NCBI RefSeq assembly: GCF_900115075.1
Contig: NZ_FOVG01000004.1
Coordinates: forward strand, 124,001-188,000
Source of the DNA: Candidatus Pantoea varia
Lineage (GTDB): Bacteria > Pseudomonadota > Gammaproteobacteria > Enterobacterales > Enterobacteriaceae
Length of the DNA stretch: 64,000 bases
Reading direction: 5' to 3'
The notes beneath the pieces were generated by a model. It searched no databases and was not told the DNA's origin. It saw only the letters and a program-made list of their open reading frames with translations. Within the stretch, counting starts at the first letter, position 1. Every line of letters starts with the position of its first letter. Position numbers and translations under genes: made by a program. Positions 47,661 to 58,897 of this stretch are shown here, piece by piece.

Positions 47661-48326
47661 TCAGCGCACATAAAAATAGATGGCGCAGAAGTGGCAGAGA
47701 CTGCCGCCCAGCACGAACAAATGCCAGATGGCGTGATTAAAGGGAATGCGGCGCGCCACATAGAAAATCACCCCCAGCGAATAGATAATTCCGCCTGCGG
47801 CCAGCAGCCAGATGCAGCCCGGCGGCAGGATCATCGCCAGCTGATAAACCACAATCAGCGACAGCCACCCCATACAGAGATAGGTCACCAGCGACAGCGC
47901 TTTAAAGCGATGCGCAATCGTGAGCTTGAACACAATCCCCGCCAGCGCCAGTCCCCAGATCACCGCCATTAATCCATACGCCAGCGGCGTCCTCAGACCG
48001 ACCAGCAGAAACGGCGTGTAGGTGCCCGCAATCAGCAGATAGATGGCGCAGTGATCCAGCTTTTTCAGCCAGGGTCTGGCCGGTCCATCCGGGATAGCGT
48101 GATAGAGCGTCGAGGCCAGAAACAGCAGAATCATGCTGCCGCCATAGAGGCTGTAACTGATAAAGGTGATGGTGTCAGCCTGCCTCTCAGTGGCCTGATG
48201 AATCATCAATACCAGACCGACGATACCAAACAGGCAGCCGAGTCCGTGGCTGATACTGTTGGCAATTTCTTCAGCAACTGAATAGCCCGCAGCGGGCCGG
48301 TGTTTGTGAGAGAGTGTGGTGGTCAT
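47661..48326 (-). CDS. trhA: Hemolysin III family protein TrhA (YqfA)
   Basis: 221 aa with seven membrane helices. Metal-coordinating motifs of the PAQR/HlyIII superfamily are present: [33 protein letters not shown] and [16 protein letters not shown]. The ATG at 48326 has AGGA seven bases upstream. In E. coli YqfA/TrhA has been tied to membrane energetics and fluidity. It is divergent from the RpiR-type regulator. Confidence 0.92.
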   Translation of the reverse strand: MTTTLSHKHRPAAGYSVAEEIANSISHGLGCLFGIVGLVLMIHQATERQADTITFISYSLYGGSMILLFLASTLYHAIPDGPARPWLKKLDHCAIYLLIAGTYTPFLLVGLRTPLAYGLMAVIWGLALAGIVFKLTIAHRFKALSLVTYLCMGWLSLIVVYQLAMILPPGCIWLLAAGGIIYSLGVIFYVARRIPFNHAIWHLFVLGGSLCHFCAIYFYVR

Positions 48327-48393
48327 ATCAGGTTCCTGAACAGCTCCATAGCAATGATAACGGTTACCCAGCGTAGCCAATAATTTTTTCAGT

Positions 48394-48405
48394 GTACACG
48401 TGTAC
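48394..48405. promoter_or_regulatory. Perfect palindrome GTACACGTGTAC
   Basis: A 12-bp perfect palindrome, 102 bp upstream of the RpiR-type regulator start and 68 bp upstream of trhA. A second symmetric site, TGACCGCCGGTCA (48464-48476), lies 19 bp before the regulator start. Either could be an operator in the divergent promoter region; which protein binds is unknown. Confidence 0.4.
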
Positions 48406-48495
48406 GCTAAAATTATTTGCTGAAATTGACTCTCCGTTAAACCGGGTGATGAATCTGGTAAACTGACCGCCGGTCAACTGTTCAATGAGTCATCC

Positions 48496-49215
48496 ATGTT
48501 TTCGCATCGCGATCTCGCTCGTCTTAACGATCTGGAAATGCAGGTCTATCAGTTCATCATTAAGCACCGCGAAGGCGTCAGCTACATGACGATCCGCGAA
48601 CTGGCTGAGCAGGCTGGTGTCTCCACCACCACCGTGCTGCGTTTCTGCCGCAAGATGGATTGTGAAGGCTGGTCAGAATTCCGCATCCGCCTGCGCCTAA
48701 GCGAACAGGAGCGCGCGCCGCTGCTCAATACGGCGGGTGTCAGCGAAATGCTGAGCTTTTTTAAAAGTATTAATAACCCGGAATTTGAACAGCTCATCAC
48801 GCAGGCCGCGCAGAAAACTAATCAGGCGGAGCGGGTCTTCTTTATTGGCGTCGGCACCTCCGGCAGCCTGGCAAAATATGGTGCGCGTTTTTTCTCAAAC
48901 CTCGGAAAATTCAGCCATGCGATTGATGACCCCTATTATCCGGTCAGCCCTGATCTCTATGAAAATGCCGTCGCCATTATTTTATCGGTCTCCGGCGAAA
49001 CGGAAGAGATCCTGCGCATTGCCAGTCAGTTCAGCCTGAATAAGTGCAAAATCATTGCGATAACCAATACAGAAAGCTGCTCGCTGGCGAAGATTGGTGA
49101 TTTTAACCTCTGCTACCATGTGCCGATTATCCGCATGGCCGACAATTCTGACATTACGACTCAGGTGCCGGTGACCTATATTATTGAAGCGATCGGCCGC
49201 CAGCTAGGGAAATAA
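48496..49215 (+). CDS. RpiR/MurR-family regulator beside bglA
   Basis: 239 aa. An N-terminal RpiR winged helix (TIRELAEQAGVSTTTVLRFC, about 33-52) is followed by a SIS domain (FIGVGTSGSLAKYG, ILSVSGETEEIL) that binds phospho-sugars. The gene runs in the same direction as bglA, 115 bp upstream of it, so control of bglA by a phosphorylated beta-glucoside is likely. The start at 48496 has a poor ribosome-binding site. Confidence 0.88.
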   Translation: MFSHRDLARLNDLEMQVYQFIIKHREGVSYMTIRELAEQAGVSTTTVLRFCRKMDCEGWSEFRIRLRLSEQERAPLLNTAGVSEMLSFFKSINNPEFEQLITQAAQKTNQAERVFFIGVGTSGSLAKYGARFFSNLGKFSHAIDDPYYPVSPDLYENAVAIILSVSGETEEILRIASQFSLNKCKIIAITNTESCSLAKIGDFNLCYHVPIIRMADNSDITTQVPVTYIIEAIGRQLGK

Positions 49216-49327
49216 AACAGCCTGTTTTTTGGATGTAACAAACGTCATTATTCGCGCACTGTTATATCGTGACTTTCAATATTTCCTTGCTACACTCAGC
49301 TCAATTTCAATATCCGTAATGGGGTGA

Positions 49328-50770
<1,443 letters not shown>

Positions 50771-50798
50771 TCCCTCAAGCCGCATAAACTGTGGCTAG

Positions 50799-51542
50799 TT
50801 AACGCCCACCGGCAGCGTCAATGATGCTGCCGGTGATGTAAGAGGCCGCATCGCTGGCCAGCCAGACGATCGCTTCCGCCACCTCTTCTGCCTCACCGCC
50901 ACGTCCCATCGGGATCACGCTGGCCAGCCTGTCCACCCTGCCCGGCTCTCCGCCATCCGCATGCATCTCTGTATAGATGAATCCTGGACGTACGCCATTG
51001 ACCCGAATCCCCTGCTGCGCCACTTCCAGCGACAATCCTTTGGTCAGCGTATCCATCGCGCCTTTTGAGGCCGCGTAATCGACATATTCGCCAGGCGCAC
51101 CGGTACGTGACGCGGCCGACGAGACGTTTACAATCGCGCCGCCCTGACCGCCGTGATGGGTGCCCATCCGCTTAACCGCCTCACGACAGCAGAGAAAAGA
51201 TCCGATGACGTTGGTAGCAAAGACCTTATGCAGGCGCGCCGCATCCAGTTGCTCAGTGCGGCACTGCTGAAACAGAATCCCGGCGTTGTTCACCAGCAAC
51301 GCCAGCGGCACAGGCTGCTGGTCGAGCTGCGCAAACATCGCCATCACCTGAGCTTCATCACTGATATCCGCCTGAACCGCAAAGGCTTCACCGCCCTGCT
51401 GCTGGATCTCCGCCACCAGCTGTTGCGCTTCGGCCTCGCGCTGACGATAGTTCACCGCAACCCGATAACCCCGGGCTGCCAGTAACAGCGACGTGGCCCG
51501 TCCGATACCGCGGCTGCCACCTGTAACCAGTGCCAGTTTCAT
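50799..51542 (-). CDS. ygfF: SDR-family oxidoreductase YgfF
   Basis: 247 aa short-chain dehydrogenase. The cofactor motif TGGSRGIGRA is near residues 7-16, NNAG follows, and the catalytic Tyr-xxx-Lys is in YVDYAASKGA. It is very similar throughout to E. coli YgfF (for example IRVNGVRPGFIYTEMH), with the same neighbours bglA and gcvP. The substrate is unknown. Confidence 0.92.
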   Translation of the reverse strand: MKLALVTGGSRGIGRATSLLLAARGYRVAVNYRQREAEAQQLVAEIQQQGGEAFAVQADISDEAQVMAMFAQLDQQPVPLALLVNNAGILFQQCRTEQLDAARLHKVFATNVIGSFLCCREAVKRMGTHHGGQGGAIVNVSSAASRTGAPGEYVDYAASKGAMDTLTKGLSLEVAQQGIRVNGVRPGFIYTEMHADGGEPGRVDRLASVIPMGRGGEAEEVAEAIVWLASDAASYITGSIIDAAGGR

Positions 51543-51556
51543 GCTGAATCTCCAGT

Positions 51557-51581
51557 AAAAAAGGGCCGACGAATCGGCCCT
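51557..51581 (-). terminator. Terminator of the gcvTHP operon
   Basis: On the minus strand AGGGCCGA and TCGGCCCT (51562-51569 / 51574-51581) form an 8-bp stem closed by a TTCG tetraloop, followed by six T residues. It lies between the gcvP stop and the start of ygfF. Confidence 0.9.
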
Positions 51582-51608
51582 GATGATTAATGCTTACCGG
51601 CGGGGAGC

Positions 51609-54482
51609 TTACTGATAATCGCTCATCGGCACGCAGGAGCAGAACAGATTACGGTCGCCAAACACATCATCCAGACGTTTTACCGTCGGCCAGTATTTAT
51701 TGTGGTTGCCCGCCGGGAAGACCGCCAGTTCACGGCTGTATGGATGTGACCACTCACTGACGATTTCCAGCTGGGTATGCGGTGCATTAACCAGGGGGTT
51801 GTCGTCCAGCGGCCATTCACCTGCCGCCACCCGGTCAATCTCCATGCGGATCGCCAGCATCGCGTCGATAAAGCGATCGAGTTCGATTTTGCTCTCTGAC
51901 TCGGTCGGCTCCACCATCAGCGTACCCGCCACCGGGAAGGACATGGTCGGCGCGTGGAATCCGTAATCGATCAGGCGCTTAGCGATATCCAGCTCACTGA
52001 TGCCGGTCTGCTCTTTCAGCGGACGGATGTCGAGAATACATTCATGCGCCACGCGACCATCACGACCGGTGTAGAGCACCGGATAGGCAGACTGCAGACG
52101 GCTGGCGATATAGTTGGCATTCAGAATCGCGACCGAGCTGGCCTGTTTCAGCCCTTCGGCGCCCATCATGCGAATGTACATCCAGCTGATCGGCAGAATA
52201 GAGGCGCTGCCAAACGGCGCTGCGGAGACCGCACCCTGCTGCGTCAGTACACCGTCGATCTGTACCACGCTGTGCCCCGGAACAAACGGCGCCAGGTGCG
52301 CTTTCACGCCAATCGGTCCCATACCCGGACCGCCGCCGCCGTGCGGAATGCAGAAGGTTTTGTGCAGATTGAGGTGCGAGACATCTGCGCCGATGTAGCC
52401 TGGCGTGGTGATGCCGACCTGCGCATTCATATTCGCGCCATCCAGATAAACCTGACCGCCGTACTGATGCACGATCTGGCACACTTCACGGATGGTCTCT
52501 TCATAGACGCCGTGAGTAGAAGGATAAGTCACCATGATGCAGGAGAGCCTGTCGCCCGCCTGAGCTGCTTTTTCACGCAGGTCGCCGAGGTCGATGTTGC
52601 CCTGTTTATCGCAGGCTACCACGACCACGTCCATGCCCGCCATCTGGGCTGAAGCCGGGTTCGTACCGTGCGCCGAACTCGGGATCAGGCAGAGATGACG
52701 ATCGCCCTCGCCGCGGCTTTCGTGATAGCGGCGGATCGCCAGCAGCCCGGCATATTCACCCTGTGCGCCGGAGTTAGGCTGCATACAGAGTGCATCATAG
52801 CCGGTGAGCTGCACCAGCCACTGCGAAAGCTGGCCGATCATCTGCAGATAGCCGGTGGCCTGTTCAGCCGGGCAGAACGGATGCAGTTCCGCAAATTCCG
52901 GCCAGGTGATCGGGATCATCTCGGCGGCTGCGTTAAGCTTCATGGTGCAGGAGCCCAATGGGATCATCGCCTGATTCAGCGCCAGATCCTTTTTCTCCAG
53001 GCTGTGCATGTAACGCATCATCTCGGTTTCGCTGTGATGACGGTTGAACACCGGATGGGTCAGAATCTCGCTGTGGCGTTGCAGCCCAGCAGGAATCGCG
53101 TGGCTTTCGCTGGCGACTTCGCTGTCAAGTTTTTCCAGATCCTGGCCATGTTCATCACCCAGCAGAATGGCGAACAGCGCCAGAATATCTTCGCGGCAGG
53201 TGGTTTCATCCAGCGTGATGCCAACGGCATTATGGATGTCGCTACGCAGGTTAACGCCAAAGCTCAGGGCGCGATTCAGCACGGCGACTTTATCTGCCAC
53301 TTCCACCGTCAGCGTATCAAACCAGTGCTGATGACGCAGTTTCAGGCCGCCCTGCTGTAGTCCGGCTGCCAGGATGTTGGTGAAGCGGTGAATACGTGAG
53401 GCAATGCGTTTCAAACCAGCCGGGCCGTGGAACACCGCGTAGAGACCGGCGATGTTTGCCAGCAGCACCTGCGACGTACAGATGTTGGAGTTGGCCTTTT
53501 CACGGCGGATATGTTGTTCACGGGTCTGCATCGCCATACGCAACGCCGTGTTGCCCGCGGCATCACGTGACACACCGATGATGCGGCCTGGCATAGAACG
53601 TTTATGCTCGTCGCGGCTGGCGAAGAAGGCAGCATGCGGACCGCCGTAACCCATTGGCACGCCGAAACGCTGAGCTGAACCAAAGACGATGTCTGCGCCC
53701 TGCTTGCCTGGCGCTTCCAGTAAGACCAGCGACATAAAGTCCGCCGCCACGCTGACCACCACTTTACGTGCTTTCAGCCCGGCAATCAGCGCGCTGTAAT
53801 CGTGCGCTTCGCCGGTGGTGCCTACCTGTTGCAGCAGCACACCAAAGAGATCGTCGTGATCGGATGCCTTGTCGGCGCTATCGATGATCAGCTCGAAGCC
53901 GAACGTCGCCGCACGGGTACGAACCACATCCAGCGTCTGCGGATGAATATCGTCGGCAATGAAGAATTTATTGGCGTTTTTGAGTTTACTGACGCGTTTT
54001 GCCATCGCCATCGCTTCGGCAGCGGCAGTGGCTTCATCCAGCAGCGAGGCGGACGCGATATCCATCCCGGTGAGATCCAGCGTCAGCTGCTGGAAGTTCA
54101 GCAGTGCTTCCAGACGGCCCTGCGAGACTTCAGGCTGATACGGCGTATAGGCAGTGTACCAGCCCGGATTTTCCAGCATGTTACGCAGGATGACTGGCGG
54201 GGTGATGACCGCGCTGTACCCCATACCGATCCAGGATTTGTAACGCAGATTCTGGCTGGCAATGGCTTTCAGTTCGGCCAGCGCCTGCTGTTCTGTGGCC
54301 GCTTCGCCTACTGCGGGTGGGCCTGGCAGCTGAATGTCGGCCGGCACAATCGTGCTGATTAACGCTTCCAGCGAACGGGCACCAATTGCGTCAAGCATCT
54401 GCGCCTGCTGCTCAGGTGAAGGACCAATATGGCGCTCAATGAATGCACCGTTGTGTTCAAGCTGGCTGAGAGTCTGAGTCAT
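51609..54482 (-). CDS. gcvP: Glycine dehydrogenase (P protein) GcvP
   Basis: 957 aa, the same length as in E. coli. The PLP enzyme decarboxylates glycine and loads the methylamine group on lipoyl-GcvH. The PLP lysine is in [19 protein letters not shown]. The N-terminal half is the catalytically silent repeat of the two-domain form. I took the ATG at 54482 ([14 protein letters not shown]); 14 further upstream codons are open but lack support. Confidence 0.97.
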   Translation of the reverse strand: MTQTLSQLEHNGAFIERHIGPSPEQQAQMLDAIGARSLEALISTIVPADIQLPGPPAVGEAATEQQALAELKAIASQNLRYKSWIGMGYSAVITPPVILRNMLENPGWYTAYTPYQPEVSQGRLEALLNFQQLTLDLTGMDIASASLLDEATAAAEAMAMAKRVSKLKNANKFFIADDIHPQTLDVVRTRAATFGFELIIDSADKASDHDDLFGVLLQQVGTTGEAHDYSALIAGLKARKVVVSVAADFMSLVLLEAPGKQGADIVFGSAQRFGVPMGYGGPHAAFFASRDEHKRSMPGRIIGVSRDAAGNTALRMAMQTREQHIRREKANSNICTSQVLLANIAGLYAVFHGPAGLKRIASRIHRFTNILAAGLQQGGLKLRHQHWFDTLTVEVADKVAVLNRALSFGVNLRSDIHNAVGITLDETTCREDILALFAILLGDEHGQDLEKLDSEVASESHAIPAGLQRHSEILTHPVFNRHHSETEMMRYMHSLEKKDLALNQAMIPLGSCTMKLNAAAEMIPITWPEFAELHPFCPAEQATGYLQMIGQLSQWLVQLTGYDALCMQPNSGAQGEYAGLLAIRRYHESRGEGDRHLCLIPSSAHGTNPASAQMAGMDVVVVACDKQGNIDLGDLREKAAQAGDRLSCIMVTYPSTHGVYEETIREVCQIVHQYGGQVYLDGANMNAQVGITTPGYIGADVSHLNLHKTFCIPHGGGGPGMGPIGVKAHLAPFVPGHSVVQIDGVLTQQGAVSAAPFGSASILPISWMYIRMMGAEGLKQASSVAILNANYIASRLQSAYPVLYTGRDGRVAHECILDIRPLKEQTGISELDIAKRLIDYGFHAPTMSFPVAGTLMVEPTESESKIELDRFIDAMLAIRMEIDRVAAGEWPLDDNPLVNAPHTQLEIVSEWSHPYSRELAVFPAGNHNKYWPTVKRLDDVFGDRNLFCSCVPMSDYQ

Positions 54483-54534
54483 TAGCAGTAAATCCTGAAT
54501 CGGGCTGGGGGAACCGGAGAGCAAACAGAAATCT

Positions 54535-54555
54535 GCGGCCTCTGCACGAGGCCGC
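54535..54555 (-). repeat. Hairpin between gcvH and gcvP
   Basis: GCGGCCTC (54535-54542) pairs with GAGGCCGC (54548-54555) over a 5-nt loop in the 80-bp gcvH-gcvP gap. There is no T-run, so it is more likely an mRNA-stabilising or processing hairpin that sets gcvTH levels above gcvP than a terminator. Confidence 0.55.
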
Positions 54556-54562
54556 CTGACGA

Positions 54563-54949
54563 CTACTCGTCGATGGAGGCTTTATAAGCATCCGCATCCA
54601 GCAGCGTGTCGATTTCAGACGCGTCGCTGGCTTTAATTTTAAATAACCAGCCGCCGTCATAAGGCTCGCTGTTGACCTGCTCCGGGGAGTCAGTCAGTGC
54701 TTCGTTGACCGCGACAATCTCACCGCTGATTGGCGCATAGATATCTGAAGCCGCTTTAACGGATTCTGCGACCGCGCACTCTTCACCAGCGGCAAACGTC
54801 GCGCCCACTTCTGGCAGATCGACAAATACCATGTCGCCCAGTAATTCCTGCGCATGTTCAGTAATCCCCACCGTGTAGCTGCCATCGGCTTCTTTGCGCA
54901 CCCATTCGTGGCTGTCGCGGTACTTCAACGTATTCGGCACATTGCTCAT
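54563..54949 (-). CDS. gcvH: Glycine cleavage H protein
   Basis: 128 aa lipoyl carrier. The lipoylated lysine is Lys65 in [12 protein letters not shown]. It shuttles the aminomethyl group between GcvP, GcvT and the L protein (Lpd, encoded elsewhere). It starts 23 bp after gcvT. Confidence 0.97.
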   Translation of the reverse strand: MSNVPNTLKYRDSHEWVRKEADGSYTVGITEHAQELLGDMVFVDLPEVGATFAAGEECAVAESVKAASDIYAPISGEIVAVNEALTDSPEQVNSEPYDGGWLFKIKASDASEIDTLLDADAYKASIDE

Positions 54950-54972
54950 TGGCCATTTCTCCTGAATAAAAT

Positions 54973-56070
54973 TTACTGGGCGACCGGTTTACCGGCGCGG
55001 ACAAAAACGGGACGGGTAACCTGGACGGGCATCTGGCGGTTACGGATCTCAACGATGGCGGTGCTGCCGACGGAGGCCGGTACGCGCGCCAGGGCGATGC
55101 TGCAACCCAGTGTCGGTGAGAAAGATCCACTGGTGATGATCCCCTCCTGCGGCTGCCCCTGGTCATCGGTGAAACGCACCGGCTGGCCGTTACGCAGCAC
55201 CCCTTTTTCAGTAAGGATCAGCCCCACCAGTTTTTCGGTGCCGCGTTCACGCTGTAGTTCGAGCGCTTCCCGACCAATGAAGTCGCGGTCAGCGGGTTCC
55301 CAGCACACCGTCCAGCCCATGTTGGCAGCCAGCGGTGAAACGCCTTCGTCCATCTCCTGACCATAAAGATTCATCCCCGCTTCCAGACGCAGCGTGTCGC
55401 GTGCGCCCAGTCCAGCAGGTTTGACGCCAGCGGCCAGCAGACGCTGCCAGAAATCGGCCGCCTCCTCTGCAGGCATCGCAATTTCATATCCCGCTTCGCC
55501 GGTGTAGCCGGTGGTAGCGATAAACAGGTCACCTGACTGCACACCGAAAAAGGGCTTCATGCCAGCAACAGCCTGACGCTGCTCCTCGCTGAACAGCGTC
55601 TGAGCTTTCTGCTGCGCCTGCGGGCCCTGCACAGCAATCAGCGCCAGGTCATCGCGTTCCGTCAGCGTAATGCCATAGCCCTGCGCATGTTGCGTGATCC
55701 AGGCGAGATCGTTTTCACGGGTCGCGGAGTTCACCACCAGCCGGAAGAACTCCTCGCTCATAAAGTAAACAATCAAATCGTCAATGACGCCACCCGAAGC
55801 ATTCAGCATTCCGGTGTAAAGCGCTTTGCCTGGCTGTGTCAGTTTTGCCACATCATTCGCCAGCAGGTAGCGCAGGAATTCACGGGTACGCGGGCCTGTC
55901 AGGTCGACGATGGTCATGTGAGAGACATCAAACATCCCGGCGTCGGTTCGCACCACATGATGTTCATCCATCTGGGAGCCATAGTGCAGCGGCATCATCC
56001 AGCCATGAAAATCCACCATGCGGGCACCGCAGGCCTGATGCTGTTCAAACAGAGGTGTTTGCTGAGTCAT
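54973..56070 (-). CDS. gcvT: Aminomethyltransferase (T protein) GcvT
   Basis: 365 aa. It releases ammonia from aminomethyl-GcvH and makes methylene-THF. Conserved stretches are [37 protein letters not shown] and [20 protein letters not shown]. The ATG at 56070 follows AGGATGGTT; an in-frame GTG-like start two codons upstream is less likely. First gene of the gcv operon. Confidence 0.97.
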   Translation of the reverse strand: MTQQTPLFEQHQACGARMVDFHGWMMPLHYGSQMDEHHVVRTDAGMFDVSHMTIVDLTGPRTREFLRYLLANDVAKLTQPGKALYTGMLNASGGVIDDLIVYFMSEEFFRLVVNSATRENDLAWITQHAQGYGITLTERDDLALIAVQGPQAQQKAQTLFSEEQRQAVAGMKPFFGVQSGDLFIATTGYTGEAGYEIAMPAEEAADFWQRLLAAGVKPAGLGARDTLRLEAGMNLYGQEMDEGVSPLAANMGWTVCWEPADRDFIGREALELQRERGTEKLVGLILTEKGVLRNGQPVRFTDDQGQPQEGIITSGSFSPTLGCSIALARVPASVGSTAIVEIRNRQMPVQVTRPVFVRAGKPVAQ

Positions 56071-56463
56071 AACCATCCTGTGCAGAAGCGAGTGAGTGCA
56101 AAAGTGCGCCGGAATTCAGTGCCGACGCAAACGTTCTCTTACGGCTGACGTTACCACCGAATCTGACGATTAACCATAAGCAAACCGGGGTCGAAAGCAG
56201 AGGCACAGCCTAACCAGGAACAGTCGCAGACAGGATAAAAAACTGCAATTTTGTGATTAATCGCGCAATAAATGCAGGGTTTTTAAATATACGCAGCAAA
56301 TTTATGCGGGATGCCGTTGAGGATGTTAAAAAAATCCCGCTATTACTGAAGGGTTCAATGAGAAAAAGTAATGCGAAATTGCTCGCAAAATTAGAATAAA
56401 TCAAACGAAGACCCCTGCTGGTGCAGCGTTGCCTTTTGGTGGTGCAGAGGGGGTTCAGGCATA
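56071..56463 (-). promoter_or_regulatory. gcv operon upstream region
   Basis: A gap of about 430 bp between gcvT and ubiI, AT-rich from about 56210 to 56400, with no credible gene (the open frame 56210-56404 is AT-rich and featureless). In E. coli this long leader holds GcvA, Lrp and PurR sites. I expect the same here but cannot place individual boxes by eye. There is no glycine riboswitch fold that I can recognise. Confidence 0.5.
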
Positions 56464-56485
56464 AAAAAGCCAGCAGATGCTGGCT
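56463..56485 (-). terminator. Terminator after ubiI
   Basis: AGCCAGC (56468-56474) pairs with GCTGGCT (56479-56485) over a 4-nt loop, and a run of six T residues follows on the minus strand. It ends the ygfB-pepP-ubiH-ubiI transcript 18 bp after the ubiI stop. Confidence 0.88.
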
Positions 56486-56502
56486 TATCAGAAGGCGTGG
56501 AT

Positions 56503-57705
56503 TTAGCGTAGCCAGGCGGGCAGATCATTCAGGCCCATCGCCTGCTTCAGCATCATAGGTTTTACGCCAGGCAGACGATCAGTCAGCTTCAGACCGACGT
56601 CACGCAGCAGTTTTTTCGCCGGATTATTGCCGGCGAACATCTCCCGGAAGCCCTGCATGCCTGCCAGCATTATTGCGGCGCTGTGTTTACGGCTGCGCTC
56701 GTAGCGACGCAGATAGAGGTGCTGACCAATATCTTTGCCCTGCTGATGGAGACGGCGAATCTCACCAATCAACTCGGCGGCATCCATAAAGCCAAGGTTT
56801 ACGCCCTGCCCCGCCAGCGGATGAATGGTGTGAGCCGCATCGCCCACCAGCGCCAGACGGTGTGCCGCAAAGTTGCGGGCATAGCGCGCTACCAGCGGGA
56901 ACGATTTGCGCTCGCTTTCCAGCTGGCACAGGCCGAGGCGCATATCAAACGCCACTGAGAGCTGCTGATTGAATAGCGCTTCCGGCATGGTTTCCAGACG
57001 GCTCGCTTCCTGCGGCGAGAGCGACCAGACGATGGAACTGAGATGCGGATCCTGCATGGGCAGGAAAGCCAGAATACCGTCGCCGTGAAACACCTGGCGC
57101 GCCACCGCGTCGTGCGGTTTCTCAGTGCGGACGTTAGCCACTAGCGCATGGTGATCGTAATCCCAGAAGGTCAGCGGAATGTCGGCTTTGTTGCGCAGCC
57201 AGGAGTTAGCGCCGTCAGCGGCAATCATTAATCGCGCGCTTAACATGCTGCCATCCTGCAGGGTAACAAAGGCTTCGTTGTCACCAAACGCCACCTGCTG
57301 TAACTGCGAGTGTGCCATTATCGTCACGTCGCTGCAGGCACTGGCACGCTGCCAGAGGGCATTGTGGATCACCGGGTTTTCGATGATATGGCCCAGATGC
57401 GACAAGCCCTGCTGCTCATCATCGAAAGCGATGGAGCCGAAGCTGTCCTTATCCCACACTTCCATGCCGTGATACGCGCGGCAGCGCAGTGAGAGTATGG
57501 TCGACCAGACATCCAGCTTCTGCAGCAGCCGTTCGCTGGCGGCGTTGATTGCCGACACGCGAATTGACGGGGACGCATTCAGCGCCAGCGGTGGCTCCGG
57601 CGATTTTTCCAGTACGGCGATGCGCAGTCCGCTGCCCTGCAAGCCGCAGGCCACAGCCAGTCCCACCATACCGCCACCGGCAATCACCACATCAAAAGTT
57701 TGCAT
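56503..57705 (-). CDS. ubiI: Ubiquinone C5-hydroxylase UbiI (VisC)
   Basis: 400 aa FAD monooxygenase that hydroxylates C5 of the ubiquinone ring. The FAD motif VVIAGGGMVGLAVA lies at the N-terminus, and LVGDAAHTIHPLAGQGVNLG is the second FAD-binding motif. The ATG at 57705 has GAGG upstream; the open frame continues into ubiH and is not translated there. It starts 13 bp after ubiH. Confidence 0.96.
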   Translation of the reverse strand: MQTFDVVIAGGGMVGLAVACGLQGSGLRIAVLEKSPEPPLALNASPSIRVSAINAASERLLQKLDVWSTILSLRCRAYHGMEVWDKDSFGSIAFDDEQQGLSHLGHIIENPVIHNALWQRASACSDVTIMAHSQLQQVAFGDNEAFVTLQDGSMLSARLMIAADGANSWLRNKADIPLTFWDYDHHALVANVRTEKPHDAVARQVFHGDGILAFLPMQDPHLSSIVWSLSPQEASRLETMPEALFNQQLSVAFDMRLGLCQLESERKSFPLVARYARNFAAHRLALVGDAAHTIHPLAGQGVNLGFMDAAELIGEIRRLHQQGKDIGQHLYLRRYERSRKHSAAIMLAGMQGFREMFAGNNPAKKLLRDVGLKLTDRLPGVKPMMLKQAMGLNDLPAWLR

Positions 57706-57718
57706 CTGAGCCTCTTTA

Positions 57719-58897
57719 TTAACGCTTAACCCAGCCAAGCGTACGCTCAGCCAGTTGATTTCGTAGCCACGGCAGATGATCCATCGCCAGCAGGCCCAGG
57801 TTACGTCCTGCCACCATCGGACCATAGCGATTCGCAAAAACGCGAACCAGTCCGTCGGTGATACCGATGGTGGCGGCGCGATCGGGCTGACGACGCTGCT
57901 GATAATGATGCAGCACTGCATAGCTGCCGGGATCCTGCTGTTGACGATGGGCGCCTGCCAGCGTTTCAGCCAGCGACATCACATCGCGCAGGCCGAGGTT
58001 AAAGCCCTGCCCGGCAATCGGATGCAGCGTCTGCGCCGCATTGCCCACCACCGCCACGCGATGCGTCACCGGCGACATCGCCTGGTGCAGCGCCAGCGGG
58101 TAATACTCGCGCTGGCCGGTGTGCGTGAATTTGCCCAGCCGCCAGCCAAAAGCACGTTGCAGCTGGCTCAGGAATTCGGACTCGCTCCACTGCTCAATGC
58201 GTTCACGCTGCGAAAGCGGATGACACCAGACCAGTGAGAGACGGTTGCCGGACATCGGCAGCAGCGCCAGCGGGCCGTGCTCCGTGAAACGCTCAAACGC
58301 CCGGCCCTGATGGGGCAGCGCGGTTGAGACATTGGCAATCACGGCGAGCTGCTGATAGTCGTCCCGTTGCCACTGAATGCCGCACGAGGCGGCCAGCGCA
58401 GAGCGCGTGCCATCTGCTGCCACCAGCAATTTGCCGCTGAGTTGCTCGCCACTGTCCAGCGTCACCTCAACCTGCTGTTCACTACGGTGTGCCTGGGTGA
58501 CGCGCGCCGGACAGCGCAGCGTCACACCTGGCGCTTTTTTCAGTTCAGCAAACAGCCGCTGACCGACGTCAAACAACTCGACCACCTGCCCCAGCGCCGG
58601 AATAGCGTAGTCAGCCGCCGCCAGCGATACAAAACCGGCGTGACCGCGATCGGAGACATGGATGTCGGTAATCGGTGTGGCACAACGGGCGATGTGCTGC
58701 CACAGATTGATGTCCGCCAGCTGCTGGCAGGTTCCGGCAGAGAGCGCAATGGCGCGGCCGTCGAAACCGGGATGCGTCCGGCTGCCTGGCTCGCTGCTTT
58801 CAATCAGCGTTACCGGCAGTGTGCCCTGGGTCAGATGAGAGATCGCCAGCGCCAGCGTCGCCCCGGTCATGCCGCCACCGGCAATCAGAATCGTCAT
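57719..58897 (-). CDS. ubiH: 2-octaprenyl-6-methoxyphenol hydroxylase UbiH
   Basis: 392 aa FAD monooxygenase acting at C1 of the ubiquinone ring, in the Ubi complex with UbiI. The FAD motif ILIAGGGMTGATLAL is at the start. The second motif reads VVGNAAQTLHPIAGQGFNLG, with Asn where most relatives have Asp; the E. coli protein shows the same. The start overlaps the pepP stop by 4 bp. Confidence 0.96.
   Translation of the reverse strand: MTILIAGGGMTGATLALAISHLTQGTLPVTLIESSEPGSRTHPGFDGRAIALSAGTCQQLADINLWQHIARCATPITDIHVSDRGHAGFVSLAAADYAIPALGQVVELFDVGQRLFAELKKAPGVTLRCPARVTQAHRSEQQVEVTLDSGEQLSGKLLVAADGTRSALAASCGIQWQRDDYQQLAVIANVSTALPHQGRAFERFTEHGPLALLPMSGNRLSLVWCHPLSQRERIEQWSESEFLSQLQRAFGWRLGKFTHTGQREYYPLALHQAMSPVTHRVAVVGNAAQTLHPIAGQGFNLGLRDVMSLAETLAGAHRQQQDPGSYAVLHHYQQRRQPDRAATIGITDGLVRVFANRYGPMVAGRNLGLLAMDHLPWLRNQLAERTLGWVKR

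Noticed and set aside
56210..56404. 64-codon minus-strand open frame upstream of gcvT
   Set aside because: AT-rich, no ribosome-binding site, no recognisable motif, and it lies in the expected gcv control region.
57719..58897. Asn for Asp in the second FAD motif of UbiH as a defect
   Set aside because: The E. coli UbiH protein has the same Asn, so it is a family trait.
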